Assembly: GCA_947568835.1 (NCBI GenBank)
Contig: OX387610.1
Location: forward strand, 16,539,050 to 16,603,049
Length of the DNA: 64,000 nucleotides
Reading direction: 5' to 3'
From: Protonemura montana
Taxonomy: Eukaryota; Arthropoda; Insecta; Plecoptera; Nemouridae
Positions 36,499-47,800 of this stretch are shown here, in pieces. How positions within the stretch are numbered: the stretch's first letter is position 1; each line of letters starts with the position of its first letter. The position numbers were made by a program, and so were the translations under genes. The notes under the pieces are model-generated. The model had not been told where the DNA came from, searched no databases, and saw only the letters and a list, made by a program, of their open reading frames with translations.

Positions 36499-39400
36499 AT
36501 GGTTGATCAGTGGGATGAGTCGGCGTTCGGTCTGTCGTATAAAGGAGATTTCGAATGTCTGAAGATACGCATTCACCAAAACAAGAGCATTATCACGCAG
36601 ATGGATGACGTAAAATTTATTTTTTATATCTGTAATGCTTAAACTATCAGCCCACCTTGGCACTATTCGCTTGGCTAACACATAACCTATAATTTTCTTT
36701 CTAGAACAAACGCTTGCCCATTCATTGGGCAGCTCTTGGCGGGCATGTGGACATAGTCAATTATCTGATTGACAACCAGTCTCCAGTGGACCCCTTGGAC
36801 GATGCAAGTATTATGTTGTGAATCTCTTAGATTTAGCTAAATTTAGATTCTGCATCTCAACTCTTATAAAACGTTACAGATGGAAGCGACACCACTTATC
36901 CTCAGTTCGTCAGCAGGAAAAGAACAGACTGTGCACCTTCTGATTTCTCGTGGTGCTGATGTTAACGCAAAGAACTCGGAGGGACATTCATCGTTGCAGT
37001 ACGCTTGCTCGAAAGGCTGGACTGAGGTTGGTCCGAGGTTGGATCTGTGACTGTTATGATCATGTTGAAAAGATTTTGGTAAACTAACTGGATTCCGCCT
37101 GGCTAGGCGTTACCAATGGAAACGGCAATGAACAGCGTGGAGCCGCGAGAATTTTTGGTATGGAGTCGGGGTTTGTTAAAGTCCAAGCGACACTGGGGTT
37201 ACCATGCGTGGAGTGATGATCAGCTGACAACAAGTTTGATGCGGTTGGACTCGTGTCACACTCATCTAAGCCGATTCCCTTCCACACTTTGCAACACAAT
37301 CTTCAACTGTTGACAGCTGGACTCAACCACAAGCCAGCAATAGTGCAATTACGTCAATTTTCAAACTCACAACCTCAACCACAACTATTGAACAAAATTG
37401 AGTTTCACAAGTTCAAAAGTTTCAAAATCAAGAGACGATCCAAAACTACCATCAAAACCGACGTACGAACAAAATCATCTGAAGCCTAGTTTACACAGAT
37501 AAAGGCATTGATCGAAACCTAGAGTGCAATTATACACATCAAGGATTTTTTCAATTAAACACATCATATTTTTGTTCAATCTTAAATGAAACGAACTAAT
37601 CAGAGGCTACCTGCCCGAACACGCAACTCTTTCACTCTTCCAATTGGAAATTGGCATCTTTCTCAAAATTGTAAAAATTGCTGAAAAACAGCTGGAAATG
37701 ATTTTAACATTGAGATTGTTTGTGAGATTAACCGGAGGTTGTTTCTTGTGGCGATTAAATTAGATTTTAATGGAGAATTTTATCTAAAATTGGCTGGCAA
37801 GGTTAGGGCACTTTCCAAACGGGATCACAGAAATTAATTTGTCAAAACAAACTATATCAGTGTCTGTCTCTTGTGTTGTTTGTTAAATTACGTATTTATT
37901 AACAAGTATTTAATTAATTTTGTGATAAACGCAAAGTTTTAAGATGTTTTTGACAGCAATCTTTCTATAGCTCCGTTAATTTGTTTCTGATCTCATGATC
38001 TCGCCCGCTTTGAAAAACTTGCTCAAAGATGCAGGTTTTGAGCTCAAGACCTGCTCAACAGTGATGTATTCGTAAAAATTTTAGTGGGGGTACGCAAAAA
38101 TGACCCATTTTTTTGTGTCGGGGGGGGGGGGGGGGGGGGGAGGAGGAGACCCAAGGCGAATGCACCGAAAGAGTGGAAATAGGGGGCTTCGGGCGCAGCT
38201 CCAAGTGAATTTTTATTCTAAGGTTTCTTTTGGAGCCAATCTACGAGTTTACGATGAAATTGGGCTTGGAATGACATGGTCAGAACTGCATTTTTAATTA
38301 CGTAATGATTTTGAGAAAATTAAATTAATGCCGCCCTCTCATGTCTACACCTTCCCACATTGTTGCAGTCTTGAAATTTGGTGGGGATTCGGGAATCTGG
38401 TAAAAGAAAGTCAATCATTTTAATCGAATACTGGTTTAAATTTTTGTTGAAACTATCCATAGATACGCGCGTACTTTCGCGTTGAGGAGATTACATCAGT
38501 TTCCACAATGACTCTTTTTCATTGAACTCTTCTTCATTCGACGTTGGTGGTGTCTTCAACTTCTCCCAAACCAAATTTTGGTTTTTTAGGAGGAGCAAGG
38601 CCCGAAAGGGAATGCAAATCCACTTGCTTCCTCTTCTGTATCTTGAATTGAACTAACTCGTCCAGTGTGGCTCGTATGTGGCAATTTGGTTATTGTTTGT
38701 ATTTTTGTCTTTCCTGCGAATTCTTATTATTTGAAGCGGGCTTGCTTCTGAGAGCTTGCACCGCCGTGCGACGCCGCGAAAGCGGCTACCGACTTCCCTA
38801 CGTGATAACAGTAATATGGTTCTAACTAACCCCTTTGTTGCAAGTCGCGACGCCGACATAGTTCCAGCCTACCTACTCTTAGTACGTTCGCATACAGTGG
38901 CAATCTTGCTAGGTCTAATTTTAAGTAAGTGGATTATTAGAAATAAAACCCTTAACTGGGATATTTTCGGCTTTTAAAAAAAGAAGTGCAGGATATTCCG
39001 AATAATCATAATTTAATACTGCTTTCCCGTGCATTCACCTGCGTTCCCTCAAAAATTCAAAGTGGGGGTACGGCCAAAAATAAAATTAATAGTGGGTGGA
39101 CTGCGTACACCCGCGTGCATTGACCAATACATCACTGCTGCTCAAAGATGCAGGTTTTGAGCTCAAAGATGCAGGTTTTGAGCTCAAGACCTTGCTCAAG
39201 GAATTATTCAAGGAATTAATCAAGGAATTATTCAAGGAATTATTCAAGGAATTAATCAAGGAATTGATCAATTCCTTGATCCGTGTAAACTAGGCTTTAA
39301 AGGCAGAATCCAGTAAAACTACCAAGAATTGAATTTGTTTTTACAGTGATATTTGTGTGTTTTGCAGGTGGTACGGATGCTTCTATCGAGTCAAGCAGAT

Positions 39401-40158
39401 CTGAACGTTGCTGATCGTAGAGGAGCAACATCACTTCATCGCGCTGCTTCAAAGGTGGGCTAAATGTTTGATCTTGTTCATCTTTTGTCTGCTAAGAGAT
39501 GAACACATTCTCAGCTGAGTGCTGGTTGATGTAATAGTTAAAGACAGAATGCTAATGTTAAAGTTTCTGAGTGAAAGATGACTGCCAAGTACTATAGGTT
39601 ACTACAACAAACATAGAGGATGCTAAGATGCGTTGTCACCATCGCAGGAAATTTCATTTTGCTTCCGATTTTACACTCGAAGCACTTTTTGTCCGTTGCT
39701 TAACCACTTACTCCTCGATCTCAGCTGAGATTTGTTAATTATTCCTGCTGCCATCTTACCAAAATAGCTTCAAATAGCTAAAAGTTTCCAGAAAAAGTTG
39801 TAGGATTTTCAAGATATCATTGAACATTATACAATCACTGCATATAAATCATTGATAGAATCCTGGGTTCGTGGATATGTTTTGATATGTGACTCTAAAT
39901 GTTGACCTTGTGATCCAGGGCAAAACTGCAGTGGTTAAACTGCTGCTAAACTGCGGCCGGCCAATAACATTGGATGCCCGCGATGCAGCTGGGAACACTG
40001 CGTTGCACTTGGCTTGTGAAGAGGGAAGAGACGAGGAGGCCAAGTTGCTGGTCTCAAGCGGCTTCTCACTTGATATACGCAACAGAGAAGACTTCACTCC
40101 GCTTCAGTTGGCTCAGCCAGCGCTGGCTAGACAGCTGACTCAGCTGGGAGACCATTAA
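36499..40158 (+). CDS. PSMD10: 26S proteasome assembly ankyrin protein, gankyrin/PSMD10 orthologue (5 exons)
   Basis: Exons 36499-36609, 36705-36803, 36880-37026, 39368-39454 and 39919-40158 join in frame to 227 codons; human PSMD10 has 226. Every junction falls between codons. The product is almost entirely ankyrin repeats: LPIHWAALGGHVDIVNYLI (about 41-59), ATPLILSSSAGKEQ (73-86), SSLQYACSKGWTEVVRMLL (107-125), TSLHRAASKGKTAVVKLLL (140-158), NTALHLACEEGRDEEAKLL (174-192), then FTPLQLAQPA. The alignment with gankyrin recalled from memory is nearly gap-free except for two extra residues near 162-168. Gankyrin (yeast Nas6) binds the ATPase Rpt3/PSMC4 and chaperones assembly of the 19S regulatory particle; in vertebrates it also binds MDM2 and CDK4. 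Intron 2 uses a GC donor (GAT|gcaagt). Intron 3 (2.3 kb) carries a transposon. The start fits by length and has G at -3. Confidence 0.92.
37482..39297. mobile_element. 1.8-kb inverted-repeat element in PSMD10 intron 3
   Basis: The ends aagcctagtttacacagat and atccgtgtaaactaggctt are inverted copies, extended by aaaggcattgatc and gatcaattccttgat, giving about 30 bp of terminal inverted repeat. Near the right end are AAGGAATTATTC repeats and a perfect 26-bp palindrome (39255-39280). The interior has a G run (about 38120-38140), two copies of agtgggggtacg (38083 and 39061), repeated gatgcaggttttgagctcaa and one 43-bp-array unit, suggesting nested insertions. No transposase is visible. Confidence 0.6.
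39092..39137 (+). repeat. Single dispersed copy of the 43-bp unit in PSMD10 intron 3
   Basis: gggtggactgcgtacacccg, cgtgcattgaccaatacatc, actg is an almost perfect unit of the 35007-35830 array, lying within the inverted-repeat element. Confidence 0.85.
39540..39605 (+). repeat. Diverged relative of the fold-back arm in PSMD10 intron 4
   Basis: aatgttaaagtttctgagtg, aaagatgactgcc resembles aatgttaaagtctctgcgtg, aaaaatgactacc in the arms of the 22543-22942 element. Only a short piece is recognisable. Confidence 0.4.
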
Positions 40159-40181
40159 CTACATGTTGGGAGGACAGGGAC

Positions 40182-40403
40182 AGTGATCTCAAATAACCTG
40201 GGTAGAGCTTAGGATCTGGCCAGCTAACCAAAATGAAATCCTTGAGTTAACTAAACATGTTTTTAACCTAATTTTGACCATTAAAGTGGTGAAAACTACA
40301 AAAACTAGTGATGAAAACACTAAACATAACAGAGGCTCATTGAGAGATCTTGAAATCTCTATGGCAACTGCTATCCAGGTTATTTGAGATCGGTAGGCTG
40401 GTC
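40182..40403. mobile_element. ~220-bp inverted-repeat element related to the 41-bp minisatellite
   Basis: gatctcaaataacctgggtag and ggcaactgctatccaggtt, atttgagatc face each other about 140 bp apart. Each end matches part of the 41-bp unit at 11883-12648 and 16575-16972; the left one continues gagcttaggatctggccagc. It lies directly downstream of the PSMD10 stop, probably in its 3' UTR. Confidence 0.6.
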
Positions 40404-41794
40404 TGATGGTTGTTGAACTGTATTTACAGCTTTTTGTCAGTTTGAATTTACTTTAGATTTGGTCACTGTAAGGATCTCTTGGGTCTTTGTTGTTCCCTCT
40501 ACTTATAAATAGAAAGGGTAATTAACTATGCATTAAATAATTTTATAACCTTTTAGTGCAGTCTGATAAAGTCAATCAACTTTCTATTTGGCAAGATGAA
40601 CAAATATCTGTGAATTATATTGTGGTCACCTTTACTTGTGTACGAAAGTCATGTTATCAATTTGTGGCTTATTATTATCATGTACAAATATTCTAATTGT
40701 TCCTTATCGCACATTTTTAAGATATTTCATTCACTTCAGAATTGTGTTGTTGCTATATCTGTATTTTAACATTACCTGCCTCTGTGTGTGCCACTCAGAC
40801 AACAGAACTGCTCCACATTTGAAGACTGAACTAATATACTCCATTATTCTGCATCTCAATCTCTGTGTTTTATTTCCAATGATTTTCCTCTCTGTCCCTT
40901 GGCTGTGCTTGCCAGTTTGCCAATTTGAACTTTGAAAGGTAGACTCGGATAGACTCCTGTTCAAAGCTCCTGTTCATTGACAGAAGACTGACATAATACG
41001 TTTCTAGGTGGAAACTTTGCTAGTCGGTGCAAATTCAAAGGTTTGCATTCGAATATTTCATAATTTAAGAACATTTTTCGTCGGTCTATCATAAAAGAAA
41101 GAATAATAGAGAGATATTCTTTATTTTGCAGTTCTTGTCCATGACATTGACATGTGCATTTTTAAGGTTAGCTCTGGTTGTCAACAGAAATTAGTAGAGC
41201 TGAGAACATTTATTATTGATATAATGAACATTTAATTAAATAAGATGTGTGGGAATTCTAGCAGGAAACATTTTTAGAGTCCTGTAAGTATTACTTCTGC
41301 AATAATTTCAATAAATACTCCTTTTAGCACTAATATACAATAATTGTTAGCAAAACGATAATTTGTTCTCTTTATGTTAGGATTCCAATAGATAAAAAAC
41401 ATCTACCCAAGCCAAAATATTGTTCATTTTCTGATTGAAATGAAAAAAGATAATAATTAATCTATTTAATTAGCTTCTCTAGTAATTTAGGGTCACTGTT
41501 AGAAATTAAAATATTTGGTGGGATCTATTTGGTTATCTAGTTTTGTATTTCACTAGCAGGTGCAGTTTTGTTTACCCAAGCAGAACAAGCAGGTGAAGTA
41601 TAGCAGGGGACAGAATACAACGATACAACTACACCACACCATCATTTCTTCATTCTTGTCTGTTTTGTAACATATCCTGTAAACTAATTCCAGTAAAAAC
41701 ACATGACGATGACAGGAGAACATAAGGTAGTCCAACGTAACGAGAAACAAATATACATAAAGCTTTGTAAGCTCTCTAATGTGGTTCCTCAAGA
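40404..41794. other. AT-rich intergenic region between PSMD10 and LRRC45
   Basis: No further gene is supported. AATAAA at 41310-41315 is the nearest canonical polyadenylation signal I noticed downstream of PSMD10, more than 1.1 kb from its stop, so the real 3' end is uncertain. The region just left of 41853 must contain the LRRC45 promoter and its first coding codons. Confidence 0.45.
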
Positions 41795-41824
41795 ATGTGT
41801 TCTCAGCGCTTTGACACTAGCTGT
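41795..41824 (+). CDS. LRRC45: Candidate first coding codons of LRRC45
   Basis: ATGTGTTCTCAGCGC and the five codons after it (MCSQRFDTSC) are followed by a perfect donor, gtaagt (41825). The next in-frame-compatible acceptor (AG at 41851-41852) is only 28 bp away. Joined, the N-terminus has about the length expected for LRRC45, with an aromatic residue followed by Cys and then ES. Against it: the other introns of this window measure 76 bp to over 2 kb. The alternative is an unrecognised exon further upstream. Confidence 0.35.
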
Positions 41825-41852
41825 GTAAGTATGCATTTTATCATTTAGTCAG

Positions 41853-44800
41853 TTGACTGAGAGCACTAGAAACAAGGTTTTGAAGCTTTCTTATATCATA
41901 AATGTACTTAACGATTTTAGAGAGAAAGGAGAGCTTGATCTTACAGGCAAGACAGAAACTTCATCAGGATGGGAAGTGATAGCTAAAACAGTGATTTCGT
42001 CTGCGTCAATTAAATCTCTTATTCTAAGAGACTCTCTTCTACCGTCTAGAGGTCTGGTTTCGATGGTGACTGCACTCTGTCAGGTAATTAATAAGTTTTA
42101 TTAGGTTTCTTCTCGTTGCATAAAGCACTATCAGAGTAAACAGTGGCACGAGAAGAAATATTTGCTGCAAGTTGTACCTTTCACAAGATGATTACCAACA
42201 CACGCACATCATGAATGCAGGGTTCGGCCGTCACTTCAATCGACTTGCGAGGGAACAACATCGCAGAATCAGGAGCTGCTCAGCTTGGAAAACTTCTACG
42301 TCATAGTACGACTCTGGAAAGGTGAGAACCTCTTTGTTCTCATTAAAACATTCATACCATTATGTTTTGAGACTCATGCCTACTTTATCTAATGTTACCA
42401 CTAGTTTAATAAAACCATCAAGACAGCTGGGTTCTTGAACGGTAACTTAATTTCCTGAACCTTGATAAAGTAATAGGTATAAGTTGCAAAACATCAGGAA
42501 AATTAGTTGTTTTTACTCAGTTAAAAATTGGTTATTGATGTTGATGGTCTTTATAACATTGAAGACACTTTTTTATTCAACAGCTGTAATTATTTTCTCT
42601 CTGCTCTAACAGCTGTTTTATATTTTAACCTAGAAGGGCGGGAGATAAAGTTTAAACCTTAATTTGGAGGGGAAAGTAACAAGTCACATTCATATTATTA
42701 TTGCAAGCATATGCAATTTAAATCAGATTTCACAGCCCCAAAAGTATCTGTTTCAAAGTAGACATATTTACCAATAAGTTACTTTTTTCTCTTCATGTTT
42801 CAATTTCTTGGATTACAATTATGCCAGTGTTTGAAAGCTGTTAAGTTGTGGCCGGTTAAAATCAACTTTAAACGTTGTTTAACGAAGTTCTAAATATCGT
42901 TGGTTGAAATCGACTGTGAGTACTGAAAATGCCTGACAGAATTTTTTCATATCTTCCAAGTTCATTCACTTGCACAACATTGTTAGGACCATTAGTTAGA
43001 ATATTGCTCATTGATGGACACATTTCTCCTTGCATATCTTGATAGTGCCTGACATGGAAATATTTAACTGTTTTATGAGTTAAAAAGTTGAGAGCTAACT
43101 TGGTGATGCAGTTGATGGTCTGGACTTTTGGTCTTAAAAAGGAGCTTCAGGTCTGTGCAAGGGAAACAAACATTGAGTCTGTGCTAAATCACTCTTTATA
43201 TCTGTAAAGTATGTTAAACTATTCAAGACCCAACACAAATACTAAGCAATCTCAGTAGCAAAATAAATAAATACTAAATGTGTACTCATGTGTACTCTGC
43301 AGTCCTGTGACTGTAAGCCATCTTGTGTGAAATCTGGTTTAAATTGCAAACGCTAGCGATGTGCTGGTATTTTATTATTAGGTAAGGGAAGGTGGTAGTG
43401 GGACGGACTTACTTTTTTCAAGTTTCCTCATTCACAGTAGCTGTAAATGGAGGAAAATGTTTACTATACATGCATTACAGTAATTAAAACAACACATGTT
43501 TTTTCTACAATTATGCCAGCATTTGTGGTTGAAATATTTGACGTGACCCAATATATATACCACTTGACTTGCCATGTACCACCCATAGTCTATGGTCATG
43601 GTCACTATGGTATATACTGGGTCCTTAATGATTGTAGATGAAATAATAGGTTTGCCACATGGTATAACATTTTTATTGTTTTAGAAAAAATATTTAGTTA
43701 ATGGGAACTGCATCAAAAATTGACCTAGGCCAGCTTATAATTAGAAAAATCAAAATTGAAGAAAAGTTTTTGGGCAACTCTTTCTGTTTCCCTAAATGTC
43801 GATAAATGTAATGTTAGAGAGCAGTTTGTAGTTACACTTACATTTATCTTTCATTGCATTAAAACCAGACAGCAACTGCTAATATTTAAAATGTTCCTAC
43901 TCAGTAGTGGTGATGTGGTAATGACCTAGCATATACCACAAACAGGTGGCATCAGTATAGACCACCACACATGTTTCACTAGTTAGTTGTTTATCTCTGC
44001 AATTGATACACCTGGAGGTGTCACCAGATAGCAGAGAATGCCAAAGGTTGCTACCAGTAACCACACTGTTGTCAATTTTTTAAATATTCATTTCAAATAG
44101 CTTAGTATAGCAAAAATAGTTGAACACAAATACAACAGAATAGCAGGTTATATTTGCCATGACTGAATATCTCCAAATTCTTCAATACAAGCACCACTTA
44201 AAAACTGTACAAGAATGGAGCTTAGATCAACAAAAAAACACTGTAATTTTTTGAAAATTTTCTTTCCAGTCAGGTGCAATAATAACCTGTCAATAATTGA
44301 TGCTCAAATAATGTATGTGTAAATATCAAACTTCCTCCAGGCTGTCACTAGAATGGAATCGCATGGGGATTTCTCTTGACTCGTTTGGCTTGTTCTGCGC
44401 TGGTGTTGCGCTGGCTCCAGCGCTGGCTGAGCTGGACCTGCGCAATAATCAGCTGACAGCAGAGTGCGCCGGCCATCTTGCCAGCGCACTCCGCCAGACA
44501 ACCACCTTGCGTTCTATCGATCTGCGCTGGAACTGTGTTGGCTTCAAGGGGGCACAGCACCTCCTGGTGGCCGTCCAGGAAAACAACTCCATATGCAAGC
44601 TCAGGTTAGCTCAGTTGCAAGTGTGCAAGCGTAGCAAAATCTTCAATTTTACTTACTCCAGAGAACAATAACTTTTGTTTGCACTCTAGCATCCAAGCTA
44701 TGAATTGAACCAAATTTGCAGAACACTTTTTTCTGTTCTCAACTTGACCACCCTGCATTTTCAGCTAAATCAAACAAACAGTTTTAAAACTATTTTTTTT

Positions 44801-47800
44801 AATTATTAACACTTTTCAGATTTTGTAAGACTGTTTTGGAGTTGTTCAGCCAAAAGTGCTTGATTTGAAACGATGTAAAGTACTTCAAAATTTAAAAAGT
44901 TGCAAAGTATTTAAATCTGTTTGTCCATTTTTTTTTTTCACAAATTCCCAAAACAATTTTGTAAATTTTGACTCTTTTGTTTGTTTGTTTGGTTGTTTTG
45001 TTTTATTGTCCTATTATTCTTTCCAATGTATTTTATGCTTTTCGATATCTTTGTAAATCAGGTTGCAGGGAAACGCTGTGCCAGATGAGATGGTGGTTGC
45101 CGTGGAAACGGTTGCCGGGCGCAACGCAGCGCAGGTGGAGACTCTGCGCCTGCGTGGAGAGAAGTTGCGCGGCCAGGCGCAGGCGCAGGTGCAGCGGCTG
45201 AGAGATCGAACAGCAGCAGAGATCAAGCTTCAGCAGGCGCAGGCGTGAGTTTGCTTTTCACTACGCAATTTGAGTTGCGTTAAAGATAGCATTGTTTATT
45301 TATTTTTTATTCCTTTATTACTTTTCTCCGATAACAAAATAACCTCAATCAAGTGAAGAAATCACAATTGGTTAGGATAATAGAAGGTTAATTCACTCGG
45401 CAGGTGTTTATTTATGAAAAGTTTAGAAAGGTTAAACTAGCCTTGAAAAAATATACCTTAACAACAGAACAAATGTCATCTCCTCTTGTCTCATAAAGGC
45501 CCTGATTAACCTGCGTCTGTTTTAGCTCCAGCGCCAAGGAAGTGTCGCGGCTGCAAGCTGCGCTGGCAGACCGCGATGCTGCGCTGGAATCTCTGCGCTC
45601 GGAAACCAGCGCAGCAGAGTTGCGCTGGCACAGCTCGGAGATGAAACTCTCGCAGAGACTCGCGGGAGAGGAGGCGACTCGTAGGGAGTCAGAAGCACAA
45701 CTAGAAGTAGCAGGCAAAGTTCGTATTAACAAGATCCATGAGCTACAAGCACAAGCATAGCACACAAGGATTTTAAAACTTGGTTATCATATGGGACTGC
45801 ACACAATTGACATAGCAATAAGCACAAGCATAGCACACAAGGATCTTAAAACTTGGTTATCATATGGGACTGCACACAATTGACATAGCAATAAGCACAA
45901 GCAGAGCACACAAGCATCTTAAAACTTGGTTATCATATGGGACCGCACAAAATTGACATTGCAATAAGCACAAGCATAGCACAAGGATCTTAAAACTTGG
46001 TTATCATATGGGACTGCACACAATTGACATAGCAATAAGCATAAGCATAGCACACAAGGATCTTAAAACTTGGTTATCATAAGGGACTGCACACAGTTGA
46101 CATAGCAATAAGCACAAGCATAGCACACAAGGATCTTAAAACTTGGTTATCATATGGGACTGCACACAATTGACATAGCAATAAGCACAAGCAGAGCACA
46201 CAAGCATCTTAAAACTTGGTTATCATATGGGACCGCACAAAATTGACATTGCAATAAGCACAAGCATAGCACAAGGATCTTAAAACTTGGTTATCATATG
46301 GGACTGCACACAATTGACATAGCAATAAGCATAAGCATAGCACACAAGGATCTTAAAACTTGGTTATCATATGGGATTGCACACAGTTGACATAGCAATA
46401 AGCACAAGCATAGCACACAAGGATCTTAAAACTTGGTTATCATATGGGACTGCACACGATTGACATTGCAAGAAGCACAAGCATAGCTTACAAGGATCTT
46501 AAAACTTGGTTACCATATGGGACTGCTCACAATTGACATAGCAATAAGCACAAGCATAGCACACAAGCATCTTAAAACTTGGTTATCATATGGGACTGCA
46601 CACAATTGACGTAGCAATAAGTACAAGCATAGCACACAAGGATCTTAAAACTTGGTTATCAAATGGGACTGCACACAATTGACATTGCAATAAGCACAAG
46701 CATAGCACACAAGGATCTTAAAACTTGGTTATCATATGGGACTGCACGCAATTGACATAGCAATAAGCACAAGCATAGCACACATGGATCTTAAAACTTG
46801 GTTATCATATGGGACTGCATACAATTGACATAGCAATAAGCACAAGCATAGCATACAAGGATCTTAAAACTTGGTTATCATATGGGACTGCACACAATTG
46901 ACATAGCAATAACCACAAGCATAGCATTCAAGGATCTTAAAACTTGCTTATCATATGGGACTGCACACAATTTTCACACCAGGTTTCCTGCATTTCCTCC
47001 CTTCTAGGCTGTGTTAGGTTTATCATCATCCTCATCATCAGCCACTCAATTATCGACGCCATTGGGATCAGTGCCTTAAGACCTGTTGTCTAAACAGTGC
47101 TTCGTTGAATACAAGAAATCAGGATTGTAAATAGTCCAGTGGCGGCTCGTGACTGTTTTTCTTGGAGGGGCGGCAGTAAAATTTCTCCCCCCCCCCCCCC
47201 CCTCACCACCAGCACCATAAGTAATGAACACTGTAGTAGGATTTCAATATTGTAACATTAAAATCCAACATGTGATATTTAAAAAAAAGTTATCATTGTA
47301 TTCTAGCTGTCAAGTCACACATTAGATTAATTTTCATTGGACAAAAACGTACACAGTATGTGAAACTGGGTGGGACAGAAATTCAGGTTAGTAAACGGTA
47401 GTACTATTATTTTGAAACTATTAATTGCCGTGGAAAATATGTGCGATCGTATGCATCGTTCTGTCTCACTCGCTCTCGCTGCTAGCTCAGCCCGGCGGCT
47501 GGCCGAGGCTGGTCGAGGCTGGCCGAGGGCGGGTTTTCTGCTGCCCTCGCTGGGCTTGCGAGCGACGACAGGCGACACACGTTCAAGGCCATTTCCACGC
47601 ACTCATAGCTGAGCAGGGAGGACGGCAGCGCTCGCTGCCCCAAAGAGAACAAGCGGCGGCGTTCATGCTCTATAGGCAGCGGACAACCGCCTACTGGATC
47701 TTCTCGTTGCAGTCGGCAGCTCGTGCTGTCGGCGCGACGCAAATAGCGCGTTTTTCGCATTTCGAAAGTAGCACCCATTTTAAAACACAGAACAAGCGTA

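Noticed and set aside
36412..36681. Minus-strand open frame over PSMD10 exon 1
   Set aside because: Shadow of the exon and its intron; the plus strand has a family-level match.
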